Source of the DNA: Candidatus Microgenomates bacterium
GTDB taxonomy: Bacteria > Patescibacteriota > Microgenomatia > Levybacterales > UBA12049
DNA: 32,498 nucleotides
Direction: 5' to 3'
Assembly: GCA_025451195.1 (NCBI GenBank)
Contig: JANWKV010000060.1
Coordinates: 1 to 32,498, forward strand
A program made the translations under genes and the position numbers. How positions within the stretch are numbered: the first letter of the stretch is position 1; the number at the start of each line of letters is the position of its first letter. Shown piece by piece: positions 7,928 through 17,703 of this stretch. Under the pieces are notes generated by a model. The model was not told the DNA's origin and did not search any database. It worked only from the letters and a program-made list of their open reading frames with translations.

Positions 7928-8803
7928 ATGAACAGAATTTTCCGGCATCTTTTTCTTCCTCACAGGAGTAACAATCAAAGAGCTAAACTTCTTCACCATT
8001 CAAGTATTTTTTTCATTGCGATTTTTCTTTTTGCCGCAAATATTTTTCTTCTCCAGTTTAGACATTCTTACCCGAATATTTTGGGTAGCGCCATAAACAT
8101 TTCGGTTCAGGACCTGTTAACGCTGACAAACCAGGAAAGGGCAAAGCAAGGTCTTGCGCCGTTAACTTATAATGATCAACTCGCTGCAGCCGCGAAAGCC
8201 AAAGCGGATGATATGTTTGCGGATGATTACTGGGCTCACATTTCTCCGAAAACTGGCAGAACGCCGTGGGTTTTTATTCAAAACGCAGGATACAATTACA
8301 CGTACGCGGGAGAAAATTTGGCCAGAGGATTTACATCTGCCCAGGATACGATAAATGCTTGGATGGCAAGTGCTACGCATAGGGCAAATGTTCTTTCCGT
8401 AAATTACCAGGACGTTGGGTTTGCGGTAGAAGATGGCAACCTGACAGGCGAAAATGATACAACCCTTATTGTTGAAGAATTTGGCGGAAAGGGCAGCAGT
8501 CCTCTTCCGGAAAAAGCAGAGGCAGCGCCTCAACTACCTCAAGCATCTGTTTCCGCCCAAGGGGAAAATACACAGGTTCAATACCAGTCGATTACAAAAA
8601 CTCCGGTTATTGACAGATATGCCTTCGCAAAAGATATAACACAGTTTTTAATTGTTTTATTTATTGTTATATTTATATTAGACTTTATTCTTATTGAGAG
8701 GCGGCAAATCGCGCGGCTTGTCGGGCATAACCTTGACCATATTTTATTTTTAACGGCAATCCTTATAATAATCGGACTTTTGAGCGCGGGAACATTGCTA
8801 TAA
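7928..8803 (+). CDS. CAP-domain (SCP/PR-1, YkwD-like) membrane protein
   Basis: LTNQERAKQGLAPLTYNDQLAAAAKAKADDM...YWAHISPKTGRTPW...AGENLARGF...AWMASATHRANVL...VGFAVE; flanking TM segments. Confidence 0.9.
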   Translation: MNRIFRHLFLPHRSNNQRAKLLHHSSIFFIAIFLFAANIFLLQFRHSYPNILGSAINISVQDLLTLTNQERAKQGLAPLTYNDQLAAAAKAKADDMFADDYWAHISPKTGRTPWVFIQNAGYNYTYAGENLARGFTSAQDTINAWMASATHRANVLSVNYQDVGFAVEDGNLTGENDTTLIVEEFGGKGSSPLPEKAEAAPQLPQASVSAQGENTQVQYQSITKTPVIDRYAFAKDITQFLIVLFIVIFILDFILIERRQIARLVGHNLDHILFLTAILIIIGLLSAGTLL

Positions 8804-8805
8804 TT

Positions 8806-9057
8806 ATGAAACACCTTTTATATTATCTTTCTCTTGCAATAATACTTTCGGCTGGAGTATTGGCTGTTGCTAATTTACATAATCAAAAATCACTGCAAAT
8901 AGCTATTGTTGTTTTAATAGGCCTGTTTTATGTTTTATGGGGTGTAGTTCATCATGCTGTTGAACATAGTTTCTCCATAAAAATTATGTTAGAATATATT
9001 TCGATTGCACTACTTAGTATTTCTCTTGTTTTGTTTGTTTTAAATATTGCTTTGTAG
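8806..9057 (+). CDS. Small hydrophobic protein, about three TM segments, unknown function
   Basis: MKHLLYYLSLAIILSAGVLAVANL...; starts 3 nt after the CAP gene. Confidence 0.6.
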   Translation: MKHLLYYLSLAIILSAGVLAVANLHNQKSLQIAIVVLIGLFYVLWGVVHHAVEHSFSIKIMLEYISIALLSISLVLFVLNIAL

Positions 9058-9079
9058 CTGTCGCAAATTTGTAAATTTT

Positions 9080-9808
9080 ATGAAAGGAATTGTTTTAGCA
9101 GGAGGACTGGGAACAAGACTTTATCCCCTAACACATGTTACAAATAAACATCTTTTGCCGGTTTATAACAAACCGATGATTTTTTACCCTATACAAACAC
9201 TTGTCAATGCAGGGGTTAAACATATTTTAGTTATTACGAGCGGGCCCCACGTAGGAGATTATCTGGGAGTTTTAAAAAACGGAAAAGAATTGGGAGTTGA
9301 CCATTTGGAATACGCATATCAGGAGAAACCAGATGGTGGCATTGCGGACGCGTTATCTTTAGCAGAAGATTTCGCGGATAATGATTCGATGACTGTAATT
9401 TTAGGCGATAACACAACAGATGCCGATATATCCGAAGAAATTTCTTCTTTTAAAGAAGGCGCAAAAATATTCTTAAAAAAAGTTAACGATCCAAGCAGGT
9501 ACGGCGTACCTATTTTTGACAGTAAAGACGATAAGAAAATAATAGGAATCGAGGAAAAACCAAATAGTCCAAAAAGCAATTTTGCTGTTACAGGCGTGTA
9601 TGTTTACGATCACAAAGTATTTTCTTACATTAAAAACATAAAACCATCAGCCAGAGGACAACTTGAAATAACAGATGTTAACAACGAATATATTAAAAAA
9701 GGTAAGCTCACGTGGGCTGAGCTCCATGGATATTGGGGTGATGCCGGTACTTTTAAAAGCCTTTTTAACGCGAATAGCTTCTGGGCAAATAAAGATCAGC
9801 AAGCTTAA
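9080..9808 (+). CDS. rmlA: Glucose-1-phosphate thymidylyltransferase (RmlA-like nucleotidyltransferase)
   Basis: MKGIVLAGGLGTRLYPLTHVTNKHLLPVYNKPMI, QEKPDGGIADAL, VILGDN, ITDVNNEYI, WGDAGT. ATG at 9080 fits the family N-terminus better than the upstream start at 9047. Confidence 0.9.
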   Translation: MKGIVLAGGLGTRLYPLTHVTNKHLLPVYNKPMIFYPIQTLVNAGVKHILVITSGPHVGDYLGVLKNGKELGVDHLEYAYQEKPDGGIADALSLAEDFADNDSMTVILGDNTTDADISEEISSFKEGAKIFLKKVNDPSRYGVPIFDSKDDKKIIGIEEKPNSPKSNFAVTGVYVYDHKVFSYIKNIKPSARGQLEITDVNNEYIKKGKLTWAELHGYWGDAGTFKSLFNANSFWANKDQQA

Positions 9809-9817
9809 GTAATTTTC

Positions 9818-10366
9818 ATGGATGACCCTTATTTTTCTTCAATCTCTTTTAAAAACATTCTTAAAGCAAAACTCTTTGATGTTGAGGAAGTTACTTTTGT
9901 AAAACAGAATGGGGAAAAATATGTTCATCATATTGCAAGAAGGATGCCGACCGTAACCGTAATTCCCCTGACGCCGGAAAATGAAATAATTTTTATTTCC
10001 CAATACAGATACCTTTTTAAAAAAAACAACCTCGAACTTGTAGCAGGATTTATAGACAAAAACGAAACTCCGTTAAAAGCGGCAAAACGGGAATTAAAAG
10101 AAGAGACGGGCATTACGGCAAGTCAATGGGAGCAGCTTTTGGTCGCAGACATGAATGCAAGTGTTATGGTATCTCAAAATACAATTTTTCTGGCTAAAGG
10201 ACTCGAAACCGGAGAGCCAAAACCCGACAAAGACGAGATTATAACTACTTGTAGATTAAAAATAGATGACGCCCTGCAAAAAGTGTTTACTGGACAAATC
10301 ACCACGACAGAAAGTATCATAGGTGTACTACTTGTTGAAACATTATTAAAAAACAGGATAGTTTAA
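9818..10366 (+). CDS. NUDIX hydrolase (ADP-ribose/nucleotide-sugar pyrophosphatase-like)
   Basis: Nudix box GFIDKNETPLKAAKRELKEETGI. Confidence 0.9.
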   Translation: MDDPYFSSISFKNILKAKLFDVEEVTFVKQNGEKYVHHIARRMPTVTVIPLTPENEIIFISQYRYLFKKNNLELVAGFIDKNETPLKAAKRELKEETGITASQWEQLLVADMNASVMVSQNTIFLAKGLETGEPKPDKDEIITTCRLKIDDALQKVFTGQITTTESIIGVLLVETLLKNRIV

Positions 10367-10379
10367 AAGATCAGTAATT

Positions 10380-11393
10380 ATGAAATTACTTGTAACTGGC
10401 GGTGCAGGATTTATAGGTTCTAATTTTATTTTGTATTGGGTTAAAACTCATCCTAATGATTTTATAGTCAATCTTGACAAATTAACTTATGCAGGGAATT
10501 TGGAAAACCTGAAAGAAATTCAAGGTAACAGTAATTATTTATTCGTAAAAGGGGATATTTGTAATAGGGAAACAGTAAAAAAAGCAATGGACGGAGTTGA
10601 TGTGGTTGTCCATTTTGCAGCGGAGAGTCATGTTGACAGGTCTATTATGAACCCGGAAGATTTTGTAACAACAAATGTTGTGGGTACACAAGTTTTGTTA
10701 GATATTGCAGTCGAAAAAAAAGTTAAACGTTTTCATCATGTTTCTACAGATGAAGTCTTTGGTGCTTTAGAGCTTGGATCTTCAAGCAAATTTACAGAAA
10801 ATGCGCCTTACGATCCTCACAGTCCGTATTCGGCAAGTAAAGCAGGATCAGACCACCTGGTCCGCGCGTATGCAGATACATACGGACTCCCCATAACCAT
10901 TACAAATTGTTCAAATAATTTTGGCCCGTATCAATTTCCGGAAAAAATGATTCCTTTGGCTATAACAAATGTAATGGAAGGGAAAAAAATTCCAATTTAC
11001 GGAGACGGATTATATGTTAGAGACTGGCTATACGTAGAAGATCACTGTAAAGCAATAGATCTGGTTTTAGCAAAAGGGATTGTTGGCCAAACATATTGCG
11101 TTGGCGGATTAACCCAGGATATCTCTAATTTAGAGGTGGCAAAAAAAATTTTAAAAATTCTGGGTAAAGACGAAAGTTACATAGAATTTGTTAAAGACAG
11201 ACCGGGCCATGACAGACGTTATGCAATTGATTGGTCAAAGATAAAAACAGAGCTTTCGTGGGAGCCTCTTCACGATTTTGATTCTTGGCTTGAGAAAACA
11301 GTCAGTTGGTATAAAGAAAATGAGTGGTGGTGGAAAGATATAAAAAACAGGAGTTATAAAGAATATTACGATAAACAATATGGACAAAGATAA
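10380..11393 (+). CDS. rmlB: dTDP-glucose 4,6-dehydratase
   Basis: TGGAGFIGSNFI, VNLDKLTYAGNLENL, HFAAESHVDRSI, STDEVFGAL, YSASKAGSDHLVRAY, NNFGPYQFPEKMIPL, GDGLYVRDWLYVEDHCKAI, VKDRPGHDRRYAID. Confidence 0.96.
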   Translation: MKLLVTGGAGFIGSNFILYWVKTHPNDFIVNLDKLTYAGNLENLKEIQGNSNYLFVKGDICNRETVKKAMDGVDVVVHFAAESHVDRSIMNPEDFVTTNVVGTQVLLDIAVEKKVKRFHHVSTDEVFGALELGSSSKFTENAPYDPHSPYSASKAGSDHLVRAYADTYGLPITITNCSNNFGPYQFPEKMIPLAITNVMEGKKIPIYGDGLYVRDWLYVEDHCKAIDLVLAKGIVGQTYCVGGLTQDISNLEVAKKILKILGKDESYIEFVKDRPGHDRRYAIDWSKIKTELSWEPLHDFDSWLEKTVSWYKENEWWWKDIKNRSYKEYYDKQYGQR

Positions 11394-12276
11394 CATTGTT
11401 GGGACAGGACTTTCCGGTCTTGTAGGTTCCAGGATTGTCGAGCTTCTCTCACAAAAATACAATTTCCATGACTTAAGCCGAAAAACAGGCACAGACATTA
11501 CAGATAGGAGTTCCGCAACGGACAAAATTTCAAATTCCGATTCAAATATTGTTTTACACATGGCGGCAAAAACAGATGTAGACGGATGCGAAAAAGATAA
11601 GGACTTAAAGGAAAACGGGGAAGCCTGGAAAATAAACGTTTTGGGCACAGAAAACATAATTGAAGCGTGTAAAAGTTCGGAGAAAAAATTAATTTATATT
11701 TCAACGGACATGGTTTTTAAAGGAGATAAATCTTTGGGTCAGACATATTCGGAAGAAGAAACACCAGATCCCTGCAATTGGTATGCACAAACAAAATATG
11801 AAGCTGAAAAGCGGATAATTTCAGCCGGAATTCCGTTTATCATTTTAAGGATTGCATATCCATATAGAGCGGTTTTTGAAAAAAAAGAATACGTAAGAAT
11901 TTTTTACTCACTTTTAAAAGACGAAAAAGAATTTAGCGCAATAACAGACAATTATTTTACACCGACTTTTATAGACGATATCGCGGTAGTGTTACAAAAT
12001 CTAATAGAAAAAAATCAGTCAGGAATATTTCACGCAGGAGGATTACAAACAGTGAGCCCTTTTGAATGCGCAAATATAATTGCGCAGACTTTTAATTTAG
12101 ACAAAAGTTTAATCAAAAGTACAACAAGAGAAGTATATTTTAAAGACAGGGCTTATAGACCCTTTAACACCAGTCTTAAAAATGCTAGAATAGAATCCTT
12201 AGGAATTCAAACGAGATCATTTAATGAAGGAATTCAGGAGATTAGAAACCAAATATTAAAAATTAAAAATACATGA
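11380..12276 (+). CDS. SDR-family sugar-nucleotide reductase, RmlD-like
   Basis: TGLSGLVGSRIVELLS, HMAAKTDVDGCEKD, YISTDMVFKGD, WYAQTKYEAE; 14-nt overlap with rmlB. Confidence 0.82.
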   Translation: MDKDNIVGTGLSGLVGSRIVELLSQKYNFHDLSRKTGTDITDRSSATDKISNSDSNIVLHMAAKTDVDGCEKDKDLKENGEAWKINVLGTENIIEACKSSEKKLIYISTDMVFKGDKSLGQTYSEEETPDPCNWYAQTKYEAEKRIISAGIPFIILRIAYPYRAVFEKKEYVRIFYSLLKDEKEFSAITDNYFTPTFIDDIAVVLQNLIEKNQSGIFHAGGLQTVSPFECANIIAQTFNLDKSLIKSTTREVYFKDRAYRPFNTSLKNARIESLGIQTRSFNEGIQEIRNQILKIKNT

Positions 12277-13562
12277 CAATTACATTTATTGGACACGGAT
12301 ATGTAGGACTTGTTACAGCTGCAATTTTTGCGGATTTGGGGAATACGGTTTGGGTTATCGGGCATACAAAAGAAAAAGTAGAAAATTTAAAAAAAGGAAT
12401 TCTCCCGATTTACGAGCCGGGGCTTGAAGAAATTGTCAAAAGGAATGTTTTGGCAAAACGTCTTTTGTTTACTTTGGATTACGAGAAAGCAATTCCTACA
12501 TCCCAAGTAGTATTTATTGCAGTTGGTACGCCTCCAAAACCAACCGGAGAGGCAGATTTATCCGTTGTATTTGAAGTTGCAAAAAAACTCTCAAGTCACC
12601 TAGACGGTTATACGGTTGTGATTACAAAAAGCACAGTACCTGTTGGGACAAATAGAAAAGTTGAAGAAATTGTAAAAAAAGGAAAGCCTGTAAAGGCAAT
12701 CGTTGATGTAGCGTCTGTACCGGAATTTTTAAGGGAAGGGCAGGCTATTGGAGATACGCAACACCCCGACAGAATAGTCATAGGGTCTGATTCGGAAAAG
12801 GCAAAGCAAACCCTTAAGGAGTTGCACGCGCCAATTGACGGCAAGCTTATTTTGACAACCTTAGAAACTGCAGAAATGATTAAATATGCCGCAAATTCTT
12901 TCTTGGCAACAAAAATTTCTTTTGCAAACGCAATTTCAAAATTATCCGAGGTAACAGGCGCAAACGGGCCAGATGTTTTGCAGGCAATAGGTCTAGACAG
13001 CAGAATCGGGCCAAAATTCTTAAATGCCGGGGCAGGGTATGGAGGAAGTTGCTTTCCAAAAGATGTAAAAGCACTCATTGCCATAGCCAAAGGCTATGGT
13101 TACGACTTTACGCTCTTGAGAGATGTTGAAGAGATTAATAAACAGGCAATGGAAGATATTGTTTCTAAAGTAAAAAAACAAACAGGCAACGTAAAGGGAA
13201 AAACAATTGGAGTTTTGGGATTATCTTTTAAACCCGATACAGACGATATGCGTGATGCACCATCAATTACGGTTATTAAGAAACTTACCGGACTTGGGGC
13301 AAAAGTGCAAGCATTTGATCCTATTGCAATGGATAATGCAAAAAAAATCATTAAAGGAATTACGCTTACCAAAAATGCAATAGATGCGGCCAAAGATGCC
13401 GATTGTTTGGTAGTTATGACAGAATGGAATGAGTTTAGACAATTGGATTTGAAAAAAATCAAAGACGTTATGAAATCCCCTGTTATAATAGACGGGCGAA
13501 ACGTTTATGATCCCAAAAACGCCAGAGAATTAGGATTCTCCTACGTTGGAGTTGGTCAATGA
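12273..13562 (+). CDS. ugd: UDP-glucose/GDP-mannose dehydrogenase family, likely UDP-glucose 6-dehydrogenase
   Basis: GHGYVGLVTAAIFADLG, STVPVGTN, VPEFLREGQAI, GAGYGGSCFPKDVKAL (catalytic Cys), GLSFKPDTDDMRDAPS. Confidence 0.93.
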   Translation: MTITFIGHGYVGLVTAAIFADLGNTVWVIGHTKEKVENLKKGILPIYEPGLEEIVKRNVLAKRLLFTLDYEKAIPTSQVVFIAVGTPPKPTGEADLSVVFEVAKKLSSHLDGYTVVITKSTVPVGTNRKVEEIVKKGKPVKAIVDVASVPEFLREGQAIGDTQHPDRIVIGSDSEKAKQTLKELHAPIDGKLILTTLETAEMIKYAANSFLATKISFANAISKLSEVTGANGPDVLQAIGLDSRIGPKFLNAGAGYGGSCFPKDVKALIAIAKGYGYDFTLLRDVEEINKQAMEDIVSKVKKQTGNVKGKTIGVLGLSFKPDTDDMRDAPSITVIKKLTGLGAKVQAFDPIAMDNAKKIIKGITLTKNAIDAAKDADCLVVMTEWNEFRQLDLKKIKDVMKSPVIIDGRNVYDPKNARELGFSYVGVGQ

Positions 13563-14518
13563 AAACTGCCTTAATTACAGGAATTGCCGGATTTGCCGGA
13601 AGTTTTTTAAGCGAACATTTGCTGAAAAATGGCAACTACAACGTTTCCGGTACAACTTTATCTTTATCCGATTCCCCAAATCTAACCCGTATTAAAGACA
13701 AAATAAGATTAATAGAAGTTGATCTTTTGGATAAGGAAAAAGTTCATAAGATAGTATCCGACACAAAACCAGACGCAATATTCCACTTGGCTGCACTTGC
13801 TTCACCAACAAAAAGCTTTGAAGTCCCAATTGAAGTATTTACAAACAATGTTGCGGCAGAGTTAAATATTCTGGAGTCTGTTAGAAAAAACAATTTGCTG
13901 GACACAAAAATTCTTGTTGTCTCATCTGCGGAAGTTTATGGAAATGTAACGGACAAAGATTTACCTATGAATGAAAAAACAAGCCTTAATCCAACAAGTC
14001 CTTATGCTGTTTCTAAAATTGCTCAGGATTTTTTAGCATTGCAATATTTTCTCTCTTCAAAAATAAAAACAATAAGAGTCAGGCCGTTTAATCATATAGG
14101 GCCCCGGCAATCGCCTCAATTTGTTGCTTCAAGGTTTGCAAGCCAGATTGCGGAAATTGAAAAAGGAAAAAAAGAACCTGTTATGTATGTTGGAAGTTTG
14201 GATGCAAAAAGAGATTTTACAGATGTCAGGGATATGGTAAGAGCATACGATTTACTAATGGATAAAGGAAAAGTTGGAGATGTGTACAATGCCGGATCCG
14301 GCGTTTCTCATAAAATTTCCGATTTACTGTCTTTAATGCTTTCTTTAAGTAAGGTTAAAATACGCGTAGAGAAAGATCCAAATCTTGTGCGTCCTGCTGA
14401 TAATCCACATCTTTTGTGTGACGTGACAAAAATTCAGGAGACAACAGGCTGGAAAGCAGAAATTCCTTTTGAACAAACACTTGAAGATACGCTAGACTAT
14501 TGGAGAGATATCGTTTAG
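13559..14518 (+). CDS. NAD(P)-dependent epimerase, GDP-6-deoxy-D-mannose reductase-like
   Basis: ITGIAGFAGSFLSEHLL, HLAALASPTKSF, SSAEVYGNV, YAVSKIAQDFLALQY, RPFNHIGPRQSPQFVASRFASQIAEIEKG; adjacent to gmd. Confidence 0.85.
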   Translation: MKTALITGIAGFAGSFLSEHLLKNGNYNVSGTTLSLSDSPNLTRIKDKIRLIEVDLLDKEKVHKIVSDTKPDAIFHLAALASPTKSFEVPIEVFTNNVAAELNILESVRKNNLLDTKILVVSSAEVYGNVTDKDLPMNEKTSLNPTSPYAVSKIAQDFLALQYFLSSKIKTIRVRPFNHIGPRQSPQFVASRFASQIAEIEKGKKEPVMYVGSLDAKRDFTDVRDMVRAYDLLMDKGKVGDVYNAGSGVSHKISDLLSLMLSLSKVKIRVEKDPNLVRPADNPHLLCDVTKIQETTGWKAEIPFEQTLEDTLDYWRDIV

Positions 14519-14527
14519 AATAAGTCA

Positions 14528-15496
14528 ATGAAGCGTGCTTTAATAACAGGAATAACAGGTCAAGACGGCTCTTATTTGGCGGAATTCTTACTTGAAAAAG
14601 GATACAAAGTATTTGGTCTAACAAGGCGCACGAGCACAGTAAATTTTGAAAGAATCAAACACATTGAAGACCGAATTGAGTTGATTCAGGGTGATTTACT
14701 GGATCAGGGATCTTTAAATAGCGCTTTAGACGAAGTCCAACCCGAAGAATTATATAATTTAGCAGCCCAGTCTTTTGTAAAAACATCCTGGAATCAGCCC
14801 GTTCTAACAGGTGAGGTTACGGCAATCGGAGTCACCCGCATGCTTGAGGCAATCCGCACGGTAAACAAAAAAATTAAATTCTATCAGGCTTCAAGTTCGG
14901 AAATGTTTGGAAAAGTCACGGAAACCCCTCAAAAGGAAACAACAAGATTTTACCCAAGAAGCCCATACGGAGTTGCGAAAGTTTACGGGCATTATGCAAC
15001 TGTAAATTACAGGGAAAGTTATGATTTGTTTGCCAGCTCGGGGATTCTTTTTAACCACGAATCTCCAAGACGGGGATTGGAATTTGTCACCAGAAAAATA
15101 AGCCATGCAGTGGCCAGAATATCACTCGGAAAGCAAAAATTTGTGGAACTGGGTAATTTGGATTCAAAGCGTGATTGGGGCTTCGCAAAAGATTATGTTG
15201 AAGCAATGTGGTTAATGCTTCAGGAAAAAACACCGGATGATTTTGTCATTGCAACAGGAGAAACACATAGCGTAAACGATTTTCTTGATGTTGCTTTTGG
15301 GTTTGTTGGTGTAAACGACTGGAAAAAATATGTTAAGTCAAATGTAAACAAATATATGAGGCCCGCAGAGGTTGATTATCTAATTGGTGATTACGGTAAA
15401 GCGAAAAAAACATTTGGATGGTCTCCAAAAACAAGCTTTAAGGAGTTGGTTGAGATCATGGTAAAGGCAGATCTGGAGGCGGAAAAAAATAAATAG
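14528..15496 (+). CDS. gmd: GDP-mannose 4,6-dehydratase
   Basis: [97 protein letters not shown]. Confidence 0.96.
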   Translation: MKRALITGITGQDGSYLAEFLLEKGYKVFGLTRRTSTVNFERIKHIEDRIELIQGDLLDQGSLNSALDEVQPEELYNLAAQSFVKTSWNQPVLTGEVTAIGVTRMLEAIRTVNKKIKFYQASSSEMFGKVTETPQKETTRFYPRSPYGVAKVYGHYATVNYRESYDLFASSGILFNHESPRRGLEFVTRKISHAVARISLGKQKFVELGNLDSKRDWGFAKDYVEAMWLMLQEKTPDDFVIATGETHSVNDFLDVAFGFVGVNDWKKYVKSNVNKYMRPAEVDYLIGDYGKAKKTFGWSPKTSFKELVEIMVKADLEAEKNK

Positions 15497-15499
15497 CCT

Positions 15500-16465
15500 A
15501 TGCAGACTGTGTGGATAACCGGAGGAGCAGGATTTATCGGCTCTAATCTAAGTAGTTCTCTTCTTTCTAAAAATTACAAAGTTATTTGTATAGATAATTT
15601 ATTATCCGGAAGCGAAAAGAACATTGAAGATTTTTATTCAAATAAAAATTTTACTTATCTTCATCAGGATGTTATAGATTTTCCTCTGAGCCTTGCAAAA
15701 AAAATTTCTAAGCCTGATTATTTATTTCATTTAGCATCTCCCGCTTCCCCAAATAAAAACAACAAAATAAGTTATATGTGTAATCCTATAGAAACTCTTT
15801 TGGTTAATTCAAAAGGTACGCTAAACATGCTGGAAATTGCCAAAAATGCCAACGCAAAATTTTTACTTGCTTCAACTTCGGAAATCTACGGTGACCCTTC
15901 CGTTTCTCCTCAGCCGGAAACATACAATGGTAACGTAAATACACTGAGTGTAAGGTCTGTTTATGACGAATCAAAACGTTTCGCTGAAACAGCAAGCATG
16001 GCATATCTAAGAAAATTTGATTTAGATGCAAGAATAGTCAGAATATTTAACACTTACGGCCCAAATCTTAAAGCAGATGATGGGAGAGTAGTTTCTAATT
16101 TTATTTCCTCTGCTTTAAAAGGAGAACCTTTGACAGTATACGGGGATGGAACCCAGACCCGAAGCTTATGCTATATATCCGATTTAATAAGTGGTTTGGA
16201 GAAAATGATGTTTATGGAAAATATTAAGGGAGAGGTTGTTAATTTGGGTAATCCGGACGAGAAAAAAATCATAGAATTTGCTAACCTAATAATAGAGTTA
16301 ACTAAGTCAAAGTCAAAAATTAAGTTCGAAAAGCTTCCTGAAGATGATCCAAAAAAAAGAAAACCGGATATAACCAAGGCGAAAAAGCTCTTGGGTTGGG
16401 AGCCAAAGGTCGGACTTAAAGAGGGTCTTATAAAAACAATAGAGTATTACAAGAGTTTAATTTAA
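15500..16465 (+). CDS. NAD-dependent epimerase/dehydratase, UDP-glucuronate decarboxylase (UXS)-like
   Basis: TGGAGFIGSNL, FHLASPASP, NPIETLLVNSKGTLNMLEIAK, STSEIYGDP, YDESKRFAETASMAY, RIFNTYGPNLKADDGRVVSNFI. Confidence 0.87.
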   Translation: MQTVWITGGAGFIGSNLSSSLLSKNYKVICIDNLLSGSEKNIEDFYSNKNFTYLHQDVIDFPLSLAKKISKPDYLFHLASPASPNKNNKISYMCNPIETLLVNSKGTLNMLEIAKNANAKFLLASTSEIYGDPSVSPQPETYNGNVNTLSVRSVYDESKRFAETASMAYLRKFDLDARIVRIFNTYGPNLKADDGRVVSNFISSALKGEPLTVYGDGTQTRSLCYISDLISGLEKMMFMENIKGEVVNLGNPDEKKIIEFANLIIELTKSKSKIKFEKLPEDDPKKRKPDITKAKKLLGWEPKVGLKEGLIKTIEYYKSLI

Positions 16466-16560
16466 TGGTTGAGTGGTTAATAAATATGGCAGTTTAACAA
16501 TGAGAAAGTGCCAATAAACCAATAAACATTAAAATCCATTTTAATTCAAATTCTAAAACT

Positions 16561-17688
16561 ATGAAAATTGTTATTGTCCCGGCAACATACAACGAAAAAG
16601 ATAATATAGAAAAATTTATTACAGTTTTGGAAAAAGAAGTATTCCCCAAAATTAAAAACCACAATATGCATATCCTGGTTGCGGATGACAATTCTCCCGA
16701 CGGAACGGGCGAAATTGTTAAATCCCTTATGAAAAAATATAAAAATTTGGGGATTAATCAGGGGGAGAAAAAAGGATTGGGAGCAGCATATATTAGAACA
16801 ATGGGAGAGGCAATAGGCAAAATGAATGCAGACGCGGTAATAAGCGTGGATGCGGATTTCCAGCACGATTTACATAAAATTCCGGATTTTATTAAAAAAC
16901 TTGATGAGGGCTACGATATGGTAATCGGCACGCGTTATAGCGGAGGCGGTTCGATACCGGAAAACTGGCCTTTGCAAAGAAAGCTTTTCTCAATTGTTGC
17001 AAATCTTTTTGTCAGAACTGTTTTTACGAAGTTTAGTATTCATGATTGGACAGGTGGATATAGGGCAATTTCTAGAAAAGTTTTTATTAAAGAACGGCCG
17101 GAAATGACAGGTTTTAACGGCTATATTTTTCAGATCGCGTTCTTAAATAAAGCCGTAAGAGACGGATTCACTGTTGCGGAAGTACCATTCCATTTTTCGG
17201 ACCGGACACTCGGAAGTTCAAAAATTGCTCCCCTAAATTATATTATTGATGTTGTAACATTTGTGCTAACAACGAGGTTTAAAGAATTAATTTTTGGTAA
17301 ATTTGGTAAGTTTTTAGTTGTAGGAGGATTCGGGTTTGTTGTAAATGCAGTTATCTTAAAAATACTTGCTGAAAAATACCATTTTGACCCAACGATAGCA
17401 AATCTTGTAGGAGCGGCAATTGCAATTTTTTCAAATTTTAATTTTAATAACCACTGGACATTTAAGAGTGAAAAAGTTACCAGTATTTCTCAATATTTTG
17501 TGAAGCTTTTTCATTTTTATCTAACCTCCGTTTTTGGAGTGATTGTTATTCAAACAGGAACAATTTTACTTGGGGATATACTTTTTGGCAAGAAGGGGTA
17601 TTTCTTATACTTTATTATTGGAACAGGTATTCTTTTGGTGTGGAATTTCTTTATATACAACAGGTTTATTTGGAAAAAGAAAAAGTAA
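16561..17688 (+). CDS. GT2 polyprenol-phosphate glycosyltransferase fused to GtrA-like membrane domain
   Basis: VPATYNEKDNIEKFI, VADDNSPDGTGEI, SVDADFQHDLHKIPDFI, DWTGGYRAISRKVF; C-terminal GtrA-like KFLVVGGFGFVVNAVILKIL...FNNHWTFK. Confidence 0.92.
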   Translation: MKIVIVPATYNEKDNIEKFITVLEKEVFPKIKNHNMHILVADDNSPDGTGEIVKSLMKKYKNLGINQGEKKGLGAAYIRTMGEAIGKMNADAVISVDADFQHDLHKIPDFIKKLDEGYDMVIGTRYSGGGSIPENWPLQRKLFSIVANLFVRTVFTKFSIHDWTGGYRAISRKVFIKERPEMTGFNGYIFQIAFLNKAVRDGFTVAEVPFHFSDRTLGSSKIAPLNYIIDVVTFVLTTRFKELIFGKFGKFLVVGGFGFVVNAVILKILAEKYHFDPTIANLVGAAIAIFSNFNFNNHWTFKSEKVTSISQYFVKLFHFYLTSVFGVIVIQTGTILLGDILFGKKGYFLYFIIGTGILLVWNFFIYNRFIWKKKK

Positions 17689-17703
17689 ACTAAATAAGTG
17701 TTT

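Noticed and set aside
8162-8533. 123-aa minus-strand ORF
   Set aside because: Antisense to the clearly coding CAP-domain gene; no recognisable motif.
9047-9079. Upstream start for rmlA (ORF track begins at 9047)
   Set aside because: MLCSCRKFVNF is not typical and overlaps the preceding gene; MKGIVLAGGLGTRL at 9080 is the family N-terminus.
12608-13090. 160-aa minus-strand ORF
   Set aside because: Antisense to conserved ugd; low-complexity shadow of codon bias, like the other antisense ORFs in the track (e.g. 11235-11657, 13100-13462, 27417-27827, 30578-30979).
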